Shown: one piece after another, positions 1 to 10,400 of the stretch | Layout: each line of letters begins with the position of its first letter | Numbering within the stretch: the first letter of the stretch is position 1 | Origin: Bacteroidales bacterium UBA1217 | GTDB lineage: Bacteria; Bacteroidota; Bacteroidia; Bacteroidales; P3 | Length of the DNA stretch: 41,459 nucleotides | Assembly (NCBI GenBank): GCA_002309335.1 | Contig: DBXH01000042.1 | Location: forward strand, 1 to 41,459 | Direction: 5' to 3' | The notes under the pieces: generated by a model | Told to the model about the DNA's origin: nothing | Databases searched by the model: none | What the model saw: only the letters and a program-made list of their open reading frames with translations | Position numbers and translations under genes: made by a program

Positions 1-1042
1 TGCAGCTGTCCAGTCCCATAATCTGCCCCACTTGCATCGGACAGTTGATAATCGTTCCGTCGTCGGGAGCCGTGCCCGCCGGTCCGTAGCTCATTTGCCA
101 GTACTGATGGTCGCCGTGGGTGTCCCAAAGGAAGACAACAGTACCCTCTGCCACCTGCGCGATGCGGAAATTCTGCACCTGCGGGCACACATACTGCGGC
201 GGCCCGTCATAGAACGACGAGTCGATTTCGATTATGGGGAATTCAATGAACTGTACAGGTATCTCAAACGTGTACCAAAGGCTGCTGTCATACAAACCGT
301 TGGGAATCTGAAAGCCATCCTGTTTGAATTTGTATCGGTTCGTTGGAGTTTGGTCGCAGTTCAACTCTTCAGAAGAACAGTCTGTACCGTGTGGGGCATA
401 ACCAATTGACCAACTTCCAATTAGGTAAATCCAGTCGCCAGTATGCTCAGGGTCGGGCCAAAAGTTGCTGTTCTGTGTATGTCCGACGTAGAATGAGTCA
501 TAAACAGTAATGGGTTTTTCAAAATAGAATTCCCTTATTTTGATTATTTTGTTCGTATTGGGTGCTATATTGCAGCAGTAGTCGTTCCCCTCTCTTAAAT
601 CCACCTTCATATACCTGACTGGTTTTGTGTAGTCGATAGGTATACGTCCTACTTCGCGGAAAGGCACCCGCGATGTGTCTGCTTCATACAGTAACACATA
701 CTCTTGTTGCTCTGGCGGAATGTCGCAGGGTTGATGTATATTGCTTTGGTTAAAAGTGAAAAATGATGTTGCAATTCCAACCACATTTAGTGGATTGTCT
801 GTATAGTTATATCCGACAACACGTCCGCGATAATATGGCAGTATAGGGTGTGTTGAACCCAAGTATAATTTGTGCATAGGGTCGCTTGCCAGCCACTGGT
901 CGCTCCACCAGTGGTAGAAGTACGTTGTGTCGCGTCCGTAGATGGTATCTCCCTCGTTGAAATAATACTGGTTTTGTGCAGAAATATTGTTTGCCGCCGT
1001 ACAGAACAACAGAAAACAAATAGATATAAGTATTCTTTTCAT
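1..1042 (-). CDS. Secreted protein with FN3-like segment, partial (C-terminus outside window)
   Basis: The frame is open from the ATG at 1042-1040 to the left edge, about 347 codons without a stop, so the gene is cut by the window. The N-terminus (MKRILISICFLLFCTAANNISAQ) is a clear Sec signal peptide, so the product is exported. Residues about 290-347 (VQNFRIAQVAEGTVVFLWD...YWQMSYGP) look like a fibronectin type III strand pattern of the kind seen in Bacteroidales surface proteins and in the giant protein at 4412-11623. The middle is Tyr/Asp-rich with scattered Cys and no recognised catalytic motif. It begins 12 bp after the stop of the 463-residue gene, so the two are very probably co-transcribed. 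Function unknown. Whether it carries a type IX sorting domain cannot be judged because the C-terminus is missing. Confidence 0.85.
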   Translation of the reverse strand, partial: MKRILISICFLLFCTAANNISAQNQYYFNEGDTIYGRDTTYFYHWWSDQWLASDPMHKLYLGSTHPILPYYRGRVVGYNYTDNPLNVVGIATSFFTFNQSNIHQPCDIPPEQQEYVLLYEADTSRVPFREVGRIPIDYTKPVRYMKVDLREGNDYCCNIAPNTNKIIKIREFYFEKPITVYDSFYVGHTQNSNFWPDPEHTGDWIYLIGSWSIGYAPHGTDCSSEELNCDQTPTNRYKFKQDGFQIPNGLYDSSLWYTFEIPVQFIEFPIIEIDSSFYDGPPQYVCPQVQNFRIAQVAEGTVVFLWDTHGDHQYWQMSYGPAGTAPDDGTIINCPMQVGQIMGLDSC

Positions 1043-1054
1043 AATTCTTTGAAT

Positions 1055-2446
1055 TTAAGGTTCGATGCAAATGGTTTTAATTGGAATTGTTGATGACGCT
1101 GCTTGTGTGACAATAGAGCATTTGAAACTGTCAGCGCATACTTTGTAGGAGCAAGGGTGTGTTTTTTCACTGTAGTTGGATGGCACTGCAGGGTAAATAA
1201 CAGTTGATGCACAATGCGGCGTTGTCGATAAAGGCTGAGTGAACGAGGTGCTTTGCTTTGGGTCGGCTCCGTCATATCCTTGAGCCACAAAATTCTGTTT
1301 GTTCTTGTAGTTGTCGAGCGAAGTCAGGTAAATATTCTGCAGGTATGTGGAACTACCTCCTGCCGGCAGTGGTAGCGGCAATTCGGAAATTAAACTTCCT
1401 TTTCCAATGCCATAGGGAAACTCCCCATTCAGAAGAAGAACAATTCCGTTATTTGATTTGTTGTAAATCAAATCAAAAATACTGTATTTGTAAGTATAAG
1501 TTGGAAATAGTTGTGGCAGGTTGCAATACTTCGAATACACCGGTGTAGCCCCGGGTCCTGTAAGCACCTGTGCTACATCATATACATTGACGAGGACACC
1601 GTCAGAATTAGATGAAAGCTGCGCGTTGTAGAAATACACAGCCGAAGCAAAGGTGTCACCTACAGTATGCGTCAAAACCATATCTTTGCCGTTGTGGTCG
1701 GGCGAGTTTCCGCCACGTGTGAATGTGTACAGCGTATCCTGCGGCCCGCCGACCATAAAAGGATTGCCACGAAGGTGAATCCTGTAGCCTTCACTGCAAA
1801 AGCCAGGGTCGGCTTCCCCAGCTGCGACGATGTAATTGTCGGTCACGCAAACTCTTGTCAGACGGTTAAAAGAATCCCCGTAGCACATCGAAACGCCCAT
1901 CTGATAACTCCACCCAGCCGCAGTTCCCTCTGTCCCGGTGATGTCGATGAGGCAGGCTCTTTTCTTGCTGGCGCCGTCGGTAGTGCTTCCGACGGTGGCA
2001 ATATGCAGTGTGCCCGATTCTTCATAGACAGCCAGGCTGAAAAGCGAGTCGACATAAAGGGTGTTGCATATGAAATTGTCGTGTATATAATAGTTTAATG
2101 CGCCGCTAATCAATGTGCTCACATCAAACCACCCCCAGACGCCAAGCCCCGAAACGGTGCTGTATCCGCAGAAATAGGCGAACTGTCCGTGCAAAGCGAG
2201 GTCGGTGACGTACAGGTCGTGCGAAATCTCGCTATTGGTCACCGTCATCGTGGCGTCGGCGTAGGCAAAATAATGCTCCACGGCGGTCTCCACATAGCTG
2301 ACCGTGGCCGGATAGACGTACTCCCTAACGATGCTGCGTTCCACATCGTTTGGATAATTCGCCTGCACCACAGCGTGTTGGCACATCGCGGTGTCATAGC
2401 CAATGACGTAAAATAATAAAAAAAAAAAAAATGGTATTTTCTTCAT
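1055..2446 (-). CDS. Secreted hypothetical protein, 463 aa, with 14-T tract in signal-peptide codons
   Basis: Not recognised as a named family. The N-terminus (MKKIPFFFFLLFYVIG...MCQ) is a signal peptide ending near Cys22-Gln23, so the product is exported. The rest is a series of short beta-rich segments (FAYFCGYSTVSGLGVWGWFD, NYIVAAGEADPGFCSEGYR) resembling a beta-propeller-like Bacteroidales surface protein, but this is only an impression. No type A or type B sorting domain is evident at the Cys-rich C-terminus. The start region is unusual: the coding strand carries 14 consecutive T at 2431-2418, encoding Phe-Phe-Phe-Phe-Leu. Slippage by one base would destroy the reading frame, so expression may be phase-variable. 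The gene is followed after 12 bp by the second secreted gene. A TAATTTTG motif about 65 bp upstream is a plausible -7 element. Confidence 0.85.
   Translation of the reverse strand: MKKIPFFFFLLFYVIGYDTAMCQHAVVQANYPNDVERSIVREYVYPATVSYVETAVEHYFAYADATMTVTNSEISHDLYVTDLALHGQFAYFCGYSTVSGLGVWGWFDVSTLISGALNYYIHDNFICNTLYVDSLFSLAVYEESGTLHIATVGSTTDGASKKRACLIDITGTEGTAAGWSYQMGVSMCYGDSFNRLTRVCVTDNYIVAAGEADPGFCSEGYRIHLRGNPFMVGGPQDTLYTFTRGGNSPDHNGKDMVLTHTVGDTFASAVYFYNAQLSSNSDGVLVNVYDVAQVLTGPGATPVYSKYCNLPQLFPTYTYKYSIFDLIYNKSNNGIVLLLNGEFPYGIGKGSLISELPLPLPAGGSSTYLQNIYLTSLDNYKNKQNFVAQGYDGADPKQSTSFTQPLSTTPHCASTVIYPAVPSNYSEKTHPCSYKVCADSFKCSIVTQAASSTIPIKTICIEP
2418..2431 (-). repeat. Homopolymer tract, 14 T on the coding strand
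   Basis: Fourteen A on the plus strand (14 T on the coding strand) lie 16 bases into the 463-residue secreted protein gene, inside the signal-peptide core. The present length keeps the gene in frame. Tracts this long are prone to slipped-strand mispairing, and to sequencing or assembly error. Confidence 0.9.
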
Positions 2447-2510
2447 AATGCTTTGATTTTGTGGATTATATGGTATAATGATACTTTTTGGCGAAAAACA
2501 TTCGACGCTG

Positions 2511-2518
2511 CAAAATTA
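2511..2518 (-). promoter_or_regulatory. Candidate -7 element (TAATTTTG) for the 463-aa gene
   Basis: On the minus strand TAATTTTGCA fits the Bacteroidetes TAnnTTTG -7 consensus and lies 65 bp before the start codon. No good TTG -33 element is present at 19-21 bp spacing, only an AT-rich run. A second exact match, TACCTTTG at 2827-2820, lies further upstream and is an alternative. Confidence 0.4.
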
Positions 2519-2569
2519 ATAAATATTATTTAATAAATAAAGTTTTTTTTGTCTTTTTTTGTTGTGAAC

Positions 2570-2624
2570 TGACAAATTGTCAGTTTTTGCTCTTTGGCAC
2601 GTTTATTGATGTGACATTTTGTCA
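2570..2624 (+). promoter_or_regulatory. Sigma-54-like promoter flanked by two TGACA-N3-TGTCA palindromes
   Basis: Positions 2595-2610 read TGGCACGTTTATTGAT. Compared with the sigma-54 consensus TGGCACG-N4-TTGCW this matches at every defined position except the C of the -12 element, and the GG/GA spacing is exact. Two inverted repeats flank it: TGACAAATTGTCA at 2570-2582 (inside a perfect 15-base CTGACAAATTGTCAG) and TGACATTTTGTCA at 2612-2624, 42 bp apart centre to centre. The arrangement points rightward at the clpB remnant that starts at 2645. A regulator binding both palindromes is an inference. The second palindrome would lie at or just after the start site, which suits repression. Confidence 0.5.
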
Positions 2625-2644
2625 GAAAAGGAGTAAAAAACACA

Positions 2645-2815
2645 ATGAACCTAAACAATTTCACTATCAAAGCCCAAGAGGCGGTGCAGAAAGCCGCCGA
2701 AATCGCTACGGCGCACCAGGCACCAAGCATCGACACCACAAAGAAATATCTCTTTATCATATTGTATATGTTTATTTTAACACTAATACAGCATTCCCAT
2801 CTTAGGGATTTATAG
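2645..2815 (+). pseudogene. clpB: Truncated clpB 5' remnant (ClpB N-terminal residues 1 to about 31)
   Basis: The ATG at 2645 opens a 56-codon frame whose first 20 residues, MNLNNFTIKAQEAVQKAAEI, are near-identical to the start of Bacteroidales ClpB as I recall it (MNxNNFTIKxQEAVQKAV). Similarity continues loosely to about SIDT at residue 31, where the family has a conserved IEP-H-L motif. After that the frame becomes unrelated hydrophobic sequence (KKYLFIILYMFILTLI) and stops at 2813-2815. Nothing of the Clp repeat domain or the AAA+ domains follows. It is therefore a 5' fragment of clpB, probably a partial duplication carrying the upstream control region with it, since a complete clpB is expected elsewhere in such a genome. 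It is the only plus-strand gene relic in this part of the window. Confidence 0.7.
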
Positions 2816-2858
2816 GATGCAAAGGTACAACTTTTTGCAATTTGGCGAGAAAAACTTG

Positions 2859-3569
2859 TCACACTCCAACTAGAAACACCGTGTTTCTTTTGTGGAGATT
2901 GATATTTGAGCGTTCTTTTCGCCATTTGGAGGCTGGCAGAGTGCGTATTGTCTGCGTGGGAAGCGTAAGGTCGCATGCAACACATATCAGGGTATCAGGT
3001 CGACAAGTGTCGGCGAGTGCTTCAAGCATCTGGTTGTTGCGATAGGGAGCCTCGATAAACAACTGAGTCTGCCCAGTTTTCTGAGCCACCTGCTCAAGAT
3101 TGCGTATTGCGGCGGCACGCTGGTGCTTGTCGACAGGCAGATAGCCGAAAAAGGCAAACTGCTGTCCGTTGAGTCCCGACGCCATAAGTGCCAACATTAA
3201 CGACGAAGGTCCTACAAGTGGCACTATCTCAACGCCTTTTGCCTGCGCCATCGCGGTAACCATAGCACCTGGGTCGGCGATGCAAGGCAACCCCGCCTCG
3301 CTTAAAAGTCCGACATCCTCTCCCCTATCTATGGCATCAAGATAATGCACAATCTCCCGATGTTCTGTATGTTCATTTAGTATAAAAAAAGTGGTTTCAT
3401 CTATTGGATGCGGATAGCCAGCATGCTTGAGAAAGCGGCGGGCGGTACGCAGTTCCTCAACGATGAAAGAATGACAACCATTGAGCAGCTGCAAGTTATA
3501 GGACGGCAGCGACACCGAGATGTCGTCGGCGCCTATTGGGACGGGAAAAAGAATCAGACGCCCTTTCAT
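2859..3569 (-). CDS. RsmI-like SAM-dependent methyltransferase (tetrapyrrole methylase fold)
   Basis: The 236-residue product belongs to the SAM-dependent methyltransferase superfamily that includes RsmI (16S rRNA C1402 2'-O-methylation) and the tetrapyrrole methylases. Visible signatures are the N-terminal LFPVPIG strand, GEDVGLLSEAGLPCIADPG (residues about 83-101, the conserved acidic/Gly-Pro-rich loop of the family) and VPLVGPSSLMLALMASGL (about 116-133). RsmI proper is usually longer. This length matches a shorter Bacteroidetes paralogue with no experimentally fixed substrate that I know of, so rsmI is not assigned. The start codon overlaps the stop of the YARHG gene by 4 bp (ATGA), which implies translational coupling. 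Confidence 0.85.
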   Translation of the reverse strand: MKGRLILFPVPIGADDISVSLPSYNLQLLNGCHSFIVEELRTARRFLKHAGYPHPIDETTFFILNEHTEHREIVHYLDAIDRGEDVGLLSEAGLPCIADPGAMVTAMAQAKGVEIVPLVGPSSLMLALMASGLNGQQFAFFGYLPVDKHQRAAAIRNLEQVAQKTGQTQLFIEAPYRNNQMLEALADTCRPDTLICVACDLTLPTQTIRTLPASKWRKERSNINLHKRNTVFLVGV

Positions 3570-4354
3570 TTTTTGTTTTCCTGACCTTTGATTAGATTGA
3601 TATTGGCCATCTCGACCTCCGTCATCTGGATGTCATCCATCTTGATATCAGTACCTTTGAACCAGCTTTGTTTTGCGAAAAACTCCCCAAGTTCAGCATT
3701 GTTGAACCGGTAGCCGTGTCGGGCATAGATTGAGTTGCGGGCAAGTGCAAGTTCTGATTTTGTCATCTGCTCCACCTCGCTCTTTGTCAGCAAACGACTC
3801 GAAGCATCAATCAACCGGACATTATTATATGGATTCTGCGTACCCGTCTTGGTTGACTTTACAACTGGCAATGTCGACGTAACAGGATTTACCTTTTCGG
3901 ACTTTACTTCTGGTTTTTCCTGTTTCTCTTCCTTTACCGGTTCAACCTTCTTGACCGTCTCGACTGGCTTTGCTTCTATATTATTTACAGGTTCCTGTTT
4001 AACAGCCTCTTCAGTATTCTCCACCTGAGCCACCTTTACCGATTCCTGATTGTCGGTATTCTTCCAAGGATGTGCTACACAGAGGATTATAGTTGCACAG
4101 ACAGCAACGATGGCCGTACATACCACAGCAGTCAAATTGACTCGCGGCGGCTCCTCGTCCTCAATTTCCTCCTGCGCAAGAAGGGGTGTACCGGTATTAC
4201 CGCTGTTCACATCAACAGCTTCCAATATGCTTTCGGCAAAAGCGTTTGACGGACTCTGGGTTGACTCTGCCGTCTCTTTCTCGCGTTGCTCCCTGTCAAT
4301 CTCTTCGAGACGCTGGGTATGCGACATCTGCTCGTTATTGGTGATTTCTTCCAT
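3566..4354 (-). CDS. YARHG-domain membrane protein
   Basis: The 262-residue protein has an acidic, Glu/Gln-rich N-terminal region, one transmembrane helix at about residues 73-95, a long Lys/Glu/Pro/Val-rich spacer (about 100-165) and a C-terminal YARHG domain (about 190-257) containing the signature NSIYARHGYRF and the downstream SWFKG motif. The topology suggests a cytoplasmic N-terminus and a periplasmic YARHG domain on a flexible tether. YARHG domains are found on exported proteins and are thought to bind ligands or substrates; their exact role is not established. The gene starts 57 bp after the stop of the giant surface protein and ends with a 4-bp overlap into the RsmI-like gene, so the three may form one transcription unit. 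Confidence 0.85.
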   Translation of the reverse strand: MEEITNNEQMSHTQRLEEIDREQREKETAESTQSPSNAFAESILEAVDVNSGNTGTPLLAQEEIEDEEPPRVNLTAVVCTAIVAVCATIILCVAHPWKNTDNQESVKVAQVENTEEAVKQEPVNNIEAKPVETVKKVEPVKEEKQEKPEVKSEKVNPVTSTLPVVKSTKTGTQNPYNNVRLIDASSRLLTKSEVEQMTKSELALARNSIYARHGYRFNNAELGEFFAKQSWFKGTDIKMDDIQMTEVEMANINLIKGQENKK

Positions 4355-4411
4355 TATTTTGTTTTAAAGTGAATTAAAAGTTAAAAAATTAATAGTTTTA
4401 AGGTTAGAGGA

Positions 4412-7400
4412 TTATCTGTCTCTCACAACTTCGATGGCTCCGTTGTGCTGGACATAGCCGAAATCGCCCTGTCCGTCGAAACGGAAGAAATACGTACCAT
4501 CGGGACAGTCGCACTCGTTGGGGTTCCACGAATCGGCTTCCGTGCTGATATTTTCGCGTTTATACACAAGACGACCCCAGCGGTTAAAGATGCGGAGACG
4601 GTTGATGGGATAAAGCCCGTATTCAATAAGATTGACCACCTTCCATGTGTCGTTTATGCCATCGCCGTTGGGGGTGACAACATTGGGATACTGGAGATAA
4701 ATATTGACAATCGTAACAGGCTGTGTCAGCGAATCAAAGCATATAAGTGTATCGCCAGTGAAAGCAATGTGCATCCTGCTGGCAACCAGCGTGACATCGT
4801 GGTCGTTGACCAGATCGCCATCGTTTGGCCAAATATGGTGCGGATTCAACTCAAGCGACGAGTCGAGAGGTGCCTCATTGTTCGTGAGCCTGTAGAAATA
4901 CCAGATATGCGACACAGTGCTGTCGGATGGTTGCGTAAGATTCACAAAGTCAGCCTCATGACTGAATATCGTAGGCCGTTCAGGTGTCCACTCAAAAGCG
5001 ATTTCAGGAGCCGGAAGCACCTGCACCGCATCAACAACCTTTGCCGTATCATAACAGCCGTCCCCGCTCGACGCTATCAGCGTTACTGTATAAAGCCCAG
5101 TGTCTGTATACTGATGTACAGGATTCTCTAACGTTGAGTTGTTTCCGTCACCGAAAAGCCACACCCTGCCATTTGCCGACACCGAACTGTCGACCATAAA
5201 GACTGTCAGCGGCACACATCCGGCAAGTGAACTGTCGCGTTCCGTAAATGTCACACTGTCTATGCTCAACAGACAACGGGCCTTGAAGGTCGTGTCAAAA
5301 TAGCGCACCTCTATCCTCTCCACACTGTCGCAGCCCCAAATCGTCTGCAACGAGTCTACTATCAGTTGTGCCCCGTATTCCACACCGCGGTAAGTGAATG
5401 TAGCATTATTGCATATCAACTCCGTATGGAAATTCGAGAAAGTATCATTGACTGTGAGGTGCAAAGTCTCAATACTGTCGCATCCCCACCACGTAGGTAT
5501 GTTGCTTACATATACACTGTCATTGACACGATCAATGCCTCCAAAGAGATAGCTTCCGCCTTTACAAATCGTATCATACAGCACCCTGTCGTATACCGGA
5601 TGGATAGAAAGATTCAATGTAACAACACTGTCGCACATATAAACCGAATACAAGCTGTCTACATACACCGTAGACGTCATAAATGTCGTGTCGCGGTAAG
5701 TGTAGCCGTTGTTCGAGCAGCCGTCGGCAAGCACCAAAGTATCATACGAACTCGAGACCACCAGGTGCAACCGGTAGATGCTGTCGCACCCATATATAGA
5801 GGTAAATGCATGCACATAGTCGCCTTCTGTCATTTCGTTGAAACCAAAGCTTGTATAGGCGTTGCCGTCACATATACCGCCCAGCAGGTTGGTGTCCATC
5901 GTATGATGCACGGTGAGGAACACGAATGTTGTAACGACGCTGTCTTCACTGTATTCAGTACGAACGGTGTAATTGCCAGTGGTAAGATAGACAGAATCGC
6001 GCAAGGCAAAAGTGTCACCCTCGCACATCTGGTGATAAATGGTATCAAACGCTATACAGGGGCTACGCATAAGAACGGTCTGCGTGGTGTCGTCCGAACA
6101 AGTACCGTTGGCAAGCGAAGCAGTCAGTGTGATATTGAACTCCCGCGACGGGAATATATGCATAGGATGCTTATCATAACTCACTTCTCCGTCGCCGAGA
6201 TCCCATACAAATCCATCGCACTCCATAGATGTCTGCTGAGTACCGGCCTCATCCATCGAGACGCAACTCAAGTTATGGAACTGCACAACGACATTGCAGC
6301 CATTGGTGTCTACAATCTCATACGAATAATTTGCATACGGGAATATGTCGCCTACAACCACAGTTTTTTCAAAGAAGCAGTTGCTACCCTCCGAACCGAG
6401 GAAATGGGCCTTGCATTTATAGATGCCGTTCTGATTGCTGGTAAAAGTACGCGCCGTCGAGAGAATTACATTTGCACTGTCTATATTGTACCATTCATAT
6501 CGGAAACCCTCAGGAGCCGAGAAGGTGTTGGAATGAACCACACCGCACTCGTTAGGCAGCATTTCCTTCTCTTCGCATTCAAGCGTGAAATAGGCATATC
6601 CGAAGTGACCCATCTCATTACAGTCATACGTAGTCAACTTATAGAAGATACGCTGACCGTGGAGCGGAGCAAGGTCCACTCCGATAGCCGTCCAGTCCTT
6701 CCATAGCACCGTGTTGGTATCATACTGATACACATTCCATCCTAAATCATTGCTCGACACAAAGTCGGCCGAATAACAGTCTGTATTGATGGGATTGTTG
6801 TTCTCATCCACAATCATAAACTGGAACCTTGGTTGCATCGACGGCGAATGGCCAGGATTCTCAAGCACTGCGGCATACCTAAGCAGCAGTATCTCCGATT
6901 TGGTAGTATCAACATCATATTCATACACCAAACTCTCTGCCTCACCACCGATGTCCCAGTTGCCCAATCGCACCGATTCAAAATGTCCGGGGGGAACACA
7001 TCGCAGCATATTGCCCGTTCTGGGGTCGGTCATCAAAGTGTCATCAATCACCGTGTGGTGCGAGTTGATATCGTCCGGACCATAGTCAACCAGTTCCTTA
7101 TACTCTTCCGGATAATTAAACCTTCCGTGATATGCTGTTGCAAAACAGGAGTATATATCGCCGAAACCTACACACTTGTCGCCTCCCGCACAGAAATCAT
7201 ACCACGTGGTGTCAATACACGCCACCGAGTTGTTTGTAATAAACACATAATACTTCTTGCCGTAAACCAGATTCTGCAAGTGAGCCATCTTCTGAGTCGT
7301 CACAATCGAATCCATATTCACCTTGTCCTGACCGTAATAGCACACCCATTGCGTGGCGCCGCTGTTATCATCCCACGTCAAACGACAAGTGGTGTCTGTC

Positions 7401-10400
7401 TTCAACGACACCTTGATGTTCGACACCGAATGGAACGTTACGTGGAATTCAAAGCCGCTGCCCGTCACCGTGTCGCCAGCCGAATTGTAATCCATATAAA
7501 TCCTTCCGCTTGGTACGTGAATCACAACATTCTCCGCTCTTCCATAGCCACCCAGCCATTCTCCCGTAACATCATCCCACATATTCAGATAGTCATTGTC
7601 GCCCAAATCAATATTTCCACGCAACGTCATAGCGTTACCGTTCGACGACCACAGTCTCACATTGTGACGATCGTTGTACAGGTAATCCATATCACTACCA
7701 CCGTCATAAATCGTATAACATTCGTTGATATCCAGCACACGGGTCGTGTCTCTATTGTAAGGAATAACGAAGATAGTTGTATCGCAGGTAGTAATAAAAC
7801 AATATTTCACCGGTTTGAGACAGCTTAATGTATTGTCGTTACTTGTCAGATAGCACACATACTGATGATCCGGCAGCAGATTGGTCAGATTCGCACTCTT
7901 GCTGTTAAGCACTAGTGTATCCAACATCTTCTCTGTCGGACCGTAAGCCAACGTCCATTGCGTAGCGCTTGTGGTGTCGTCCCACAGCAACTGCGCACTT
8001 GTGCAGGTCATATTCTGCGTCCTTACATTGTAAATCTTGTAGTTGAACGACACATTAAAGTCAAATCCCTCTGCAAAATCATTCAAAGAAGTACCAGTAC
8101 GTTGGTCAAAAGAGATATAACCGTCAGGAGCGTATATCTTCAAATATCCAGAATTATTATACCACGAACCATACTGATTGGTCGATATCCAAATACTCGA
8201 CGATCCCAAATCATAATAGCCTTCAAGAGTAATACCTTGATTATTTGTAGTATGGAAAGAAAAACCACTGTAACTATTCTGAAAGAGATTGCCAACACCG
8301 GCAATGTCTAAGAAATGATAACATTGGTTTGGCGTTAACGTAATATCACCTTGATGATACAACGACCTTCGACCCACCATTCCTAAAAAGTAATTCATAT
8401 AAGGATGTATATAATACCCTGCATCCGTAGGCATTATGACGCCATAGATATTCTCGAGCACACATTCTTGATTCTCTGTGGTGTTGTAGATGCTGTAAAA
8501 ATACTCTCTGTTACGCTCCAAACCGGTCATCGTGTACTGTTTAGTGGATGTCGTCACCGTCGTCATAGAGTCAATATGTGTACCATAGCTGAAATTCCAC
8601 TGCGTCGCACTACTTGTATCCTGCCACGTAATTGTCACCGTCGAGTCGGTCATATTCAGTGTGTCTGGATTATAAACCCTCGATGGGAATTTTATAGTCA
8701 TAAACAATCCCCTGTTTTGTAAAGCCTCGTTGGTCAGAAGCTCTATGGTGATCTCTCCTTCCCAGCACCATCTCTCAAAATTCCACCAGTACTGTCCGTC
8801 AGCGATACCAGTAATACGCAGCCAGTCACTATAATCCGACTCGCCCACATGACCTTCACCGTAGCACCAGAAGCCCTCACCCGTAGTGGAGCGGATAACC
8901 AGCCGCGACGAATCGCTCGGCAGATAGTCTCCCGTACCGCCCGAATCGTAGACATAATAGCACTGACCCGGAGTTACATACACTGTATCATCTCCATTCG
9001 ATGTCATCACTATCGCATTGGCTTCAAGAGTTGTAAAGAATGTCGACGGAGCTTCGCACGAGTTTGTTGTACCTGCATATATCCTCACCTCGTAATCAGT
9101 ATTTGGCAACAGGTTGTTCATCGAGAAATTACGCACCATCGACGTTGCCGTATACTGAAATCCTCCAACAGGACCGTAAGTGATATTCCATTGCGACGCG
9201 CCACTGTTGTCGTTCCACGTCACTGTGGCTGCAGTCGATGTAACGCGAGTCATTTTGACATTGCTCACCTCGTTTTGCGAACGGTCTATTGTAAAACAGA
9301 ATCCTGGACGCACCGTACGGCTGTTACTCGTAAACCGCAAACGCAGATATCCATTACTGCTTCCCAGTCTTATATGGTCGTTAGTGGCAAAACGGTTGTA
9401 CCATCCATTACCACAATCCCAATAATATGTTTCAGACGAATATGGCATATACCACATCCTGTCTTCTCCATCATACGTTTCAGAAGCATACCGTGCTTCA
9501 TTGCCACCGAAAAGCCACTGACCGTCAAGAGTGAAATCACTTCCGTCATAGCTCATTATCACCAACACCGATGTATCGTTGTTGAAATAATTGTGGTTTT
9601 TGCCGCCGGCATCCCATATCTTATAGCAGGTGTTGGGATAAATGATCAGCGTGTCTATCCCTCTGAACGGCATCAACACCTCTCCTGTCGGAACTCCTTG
9701 AGTGATAAATCCTTTGCGTTCGCTGAACAGACATCCGTCGCTCGAGCCGCCATTCGTGATATAATACACATATTGCACACCTGGTGTCAAGCCTGTCAGA
9801 TTGACTGTAGTCGTGTTTACATTGACACTGTGGAAGTTATCCTCACTGTCACCATAATGCACCGTCCACGACGTTGCACCGCTGTTGTCAGTCCATCCTA
9901 TTGTGGCACTGGTACTTGTAACATTTGTTGCATTCAATCCGCCAATAGAGTCGTCAGCCTGTATCACTTCCAACACAAAACCTGTGCCGGTACCCGATAT
10001 GTCGGACTGGAAATAGATAATAAGAGAGTCTTTAGAACTGCTGAACTCAATATTGTAGTCGTTACCGCCAAAATCCCTGTTGTTCCAGCCATCATCGATT
10101 CGCAACCTGTCCATATCATTATACATCATACAGCGACCCTTGACACGGAAACCTCTGTGGTTGGCCGTTCGCAACACCAACCGCGAATAGTCGGTATTAA
10201 AATATCCGCCATTCTTGCCGGCATCAATAACGGTGTAGCACTGACGCGGCTGCAGTAAAACAGTCTGGTTTCCACGATAAGGCATCACAATAGTGTCGGT
10301 GTTGCCCGCTGTCATAAATCCCCATCGTGCTGCAACATCACAGCTGTTTCGCTTCACGTTGCCCTCTATCGAATAGATATACTGTCGACCCGTCTCCAGA

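Noticed and set aside
2530..2985. Minus-strand frame of 151 codons with a hydrophobic stretch (MIKRYFFVVSMLGAWC)
   Set aside because: It overlaps the end of the RsmI-like gene and lies antisense to the clpB remnant. The hydrophobic stretch is explained by that remnant read backwards, and no homology is evident.
5366..6706. Plus-strand frame of 446 codons inside the giant gene
   Set aside because: It is fully antisense to a clearly coding region with domain structure; codon bias of the giant gene creates long antisense frames (also 6833-7828 and 8849-10258). No recognisable domains.
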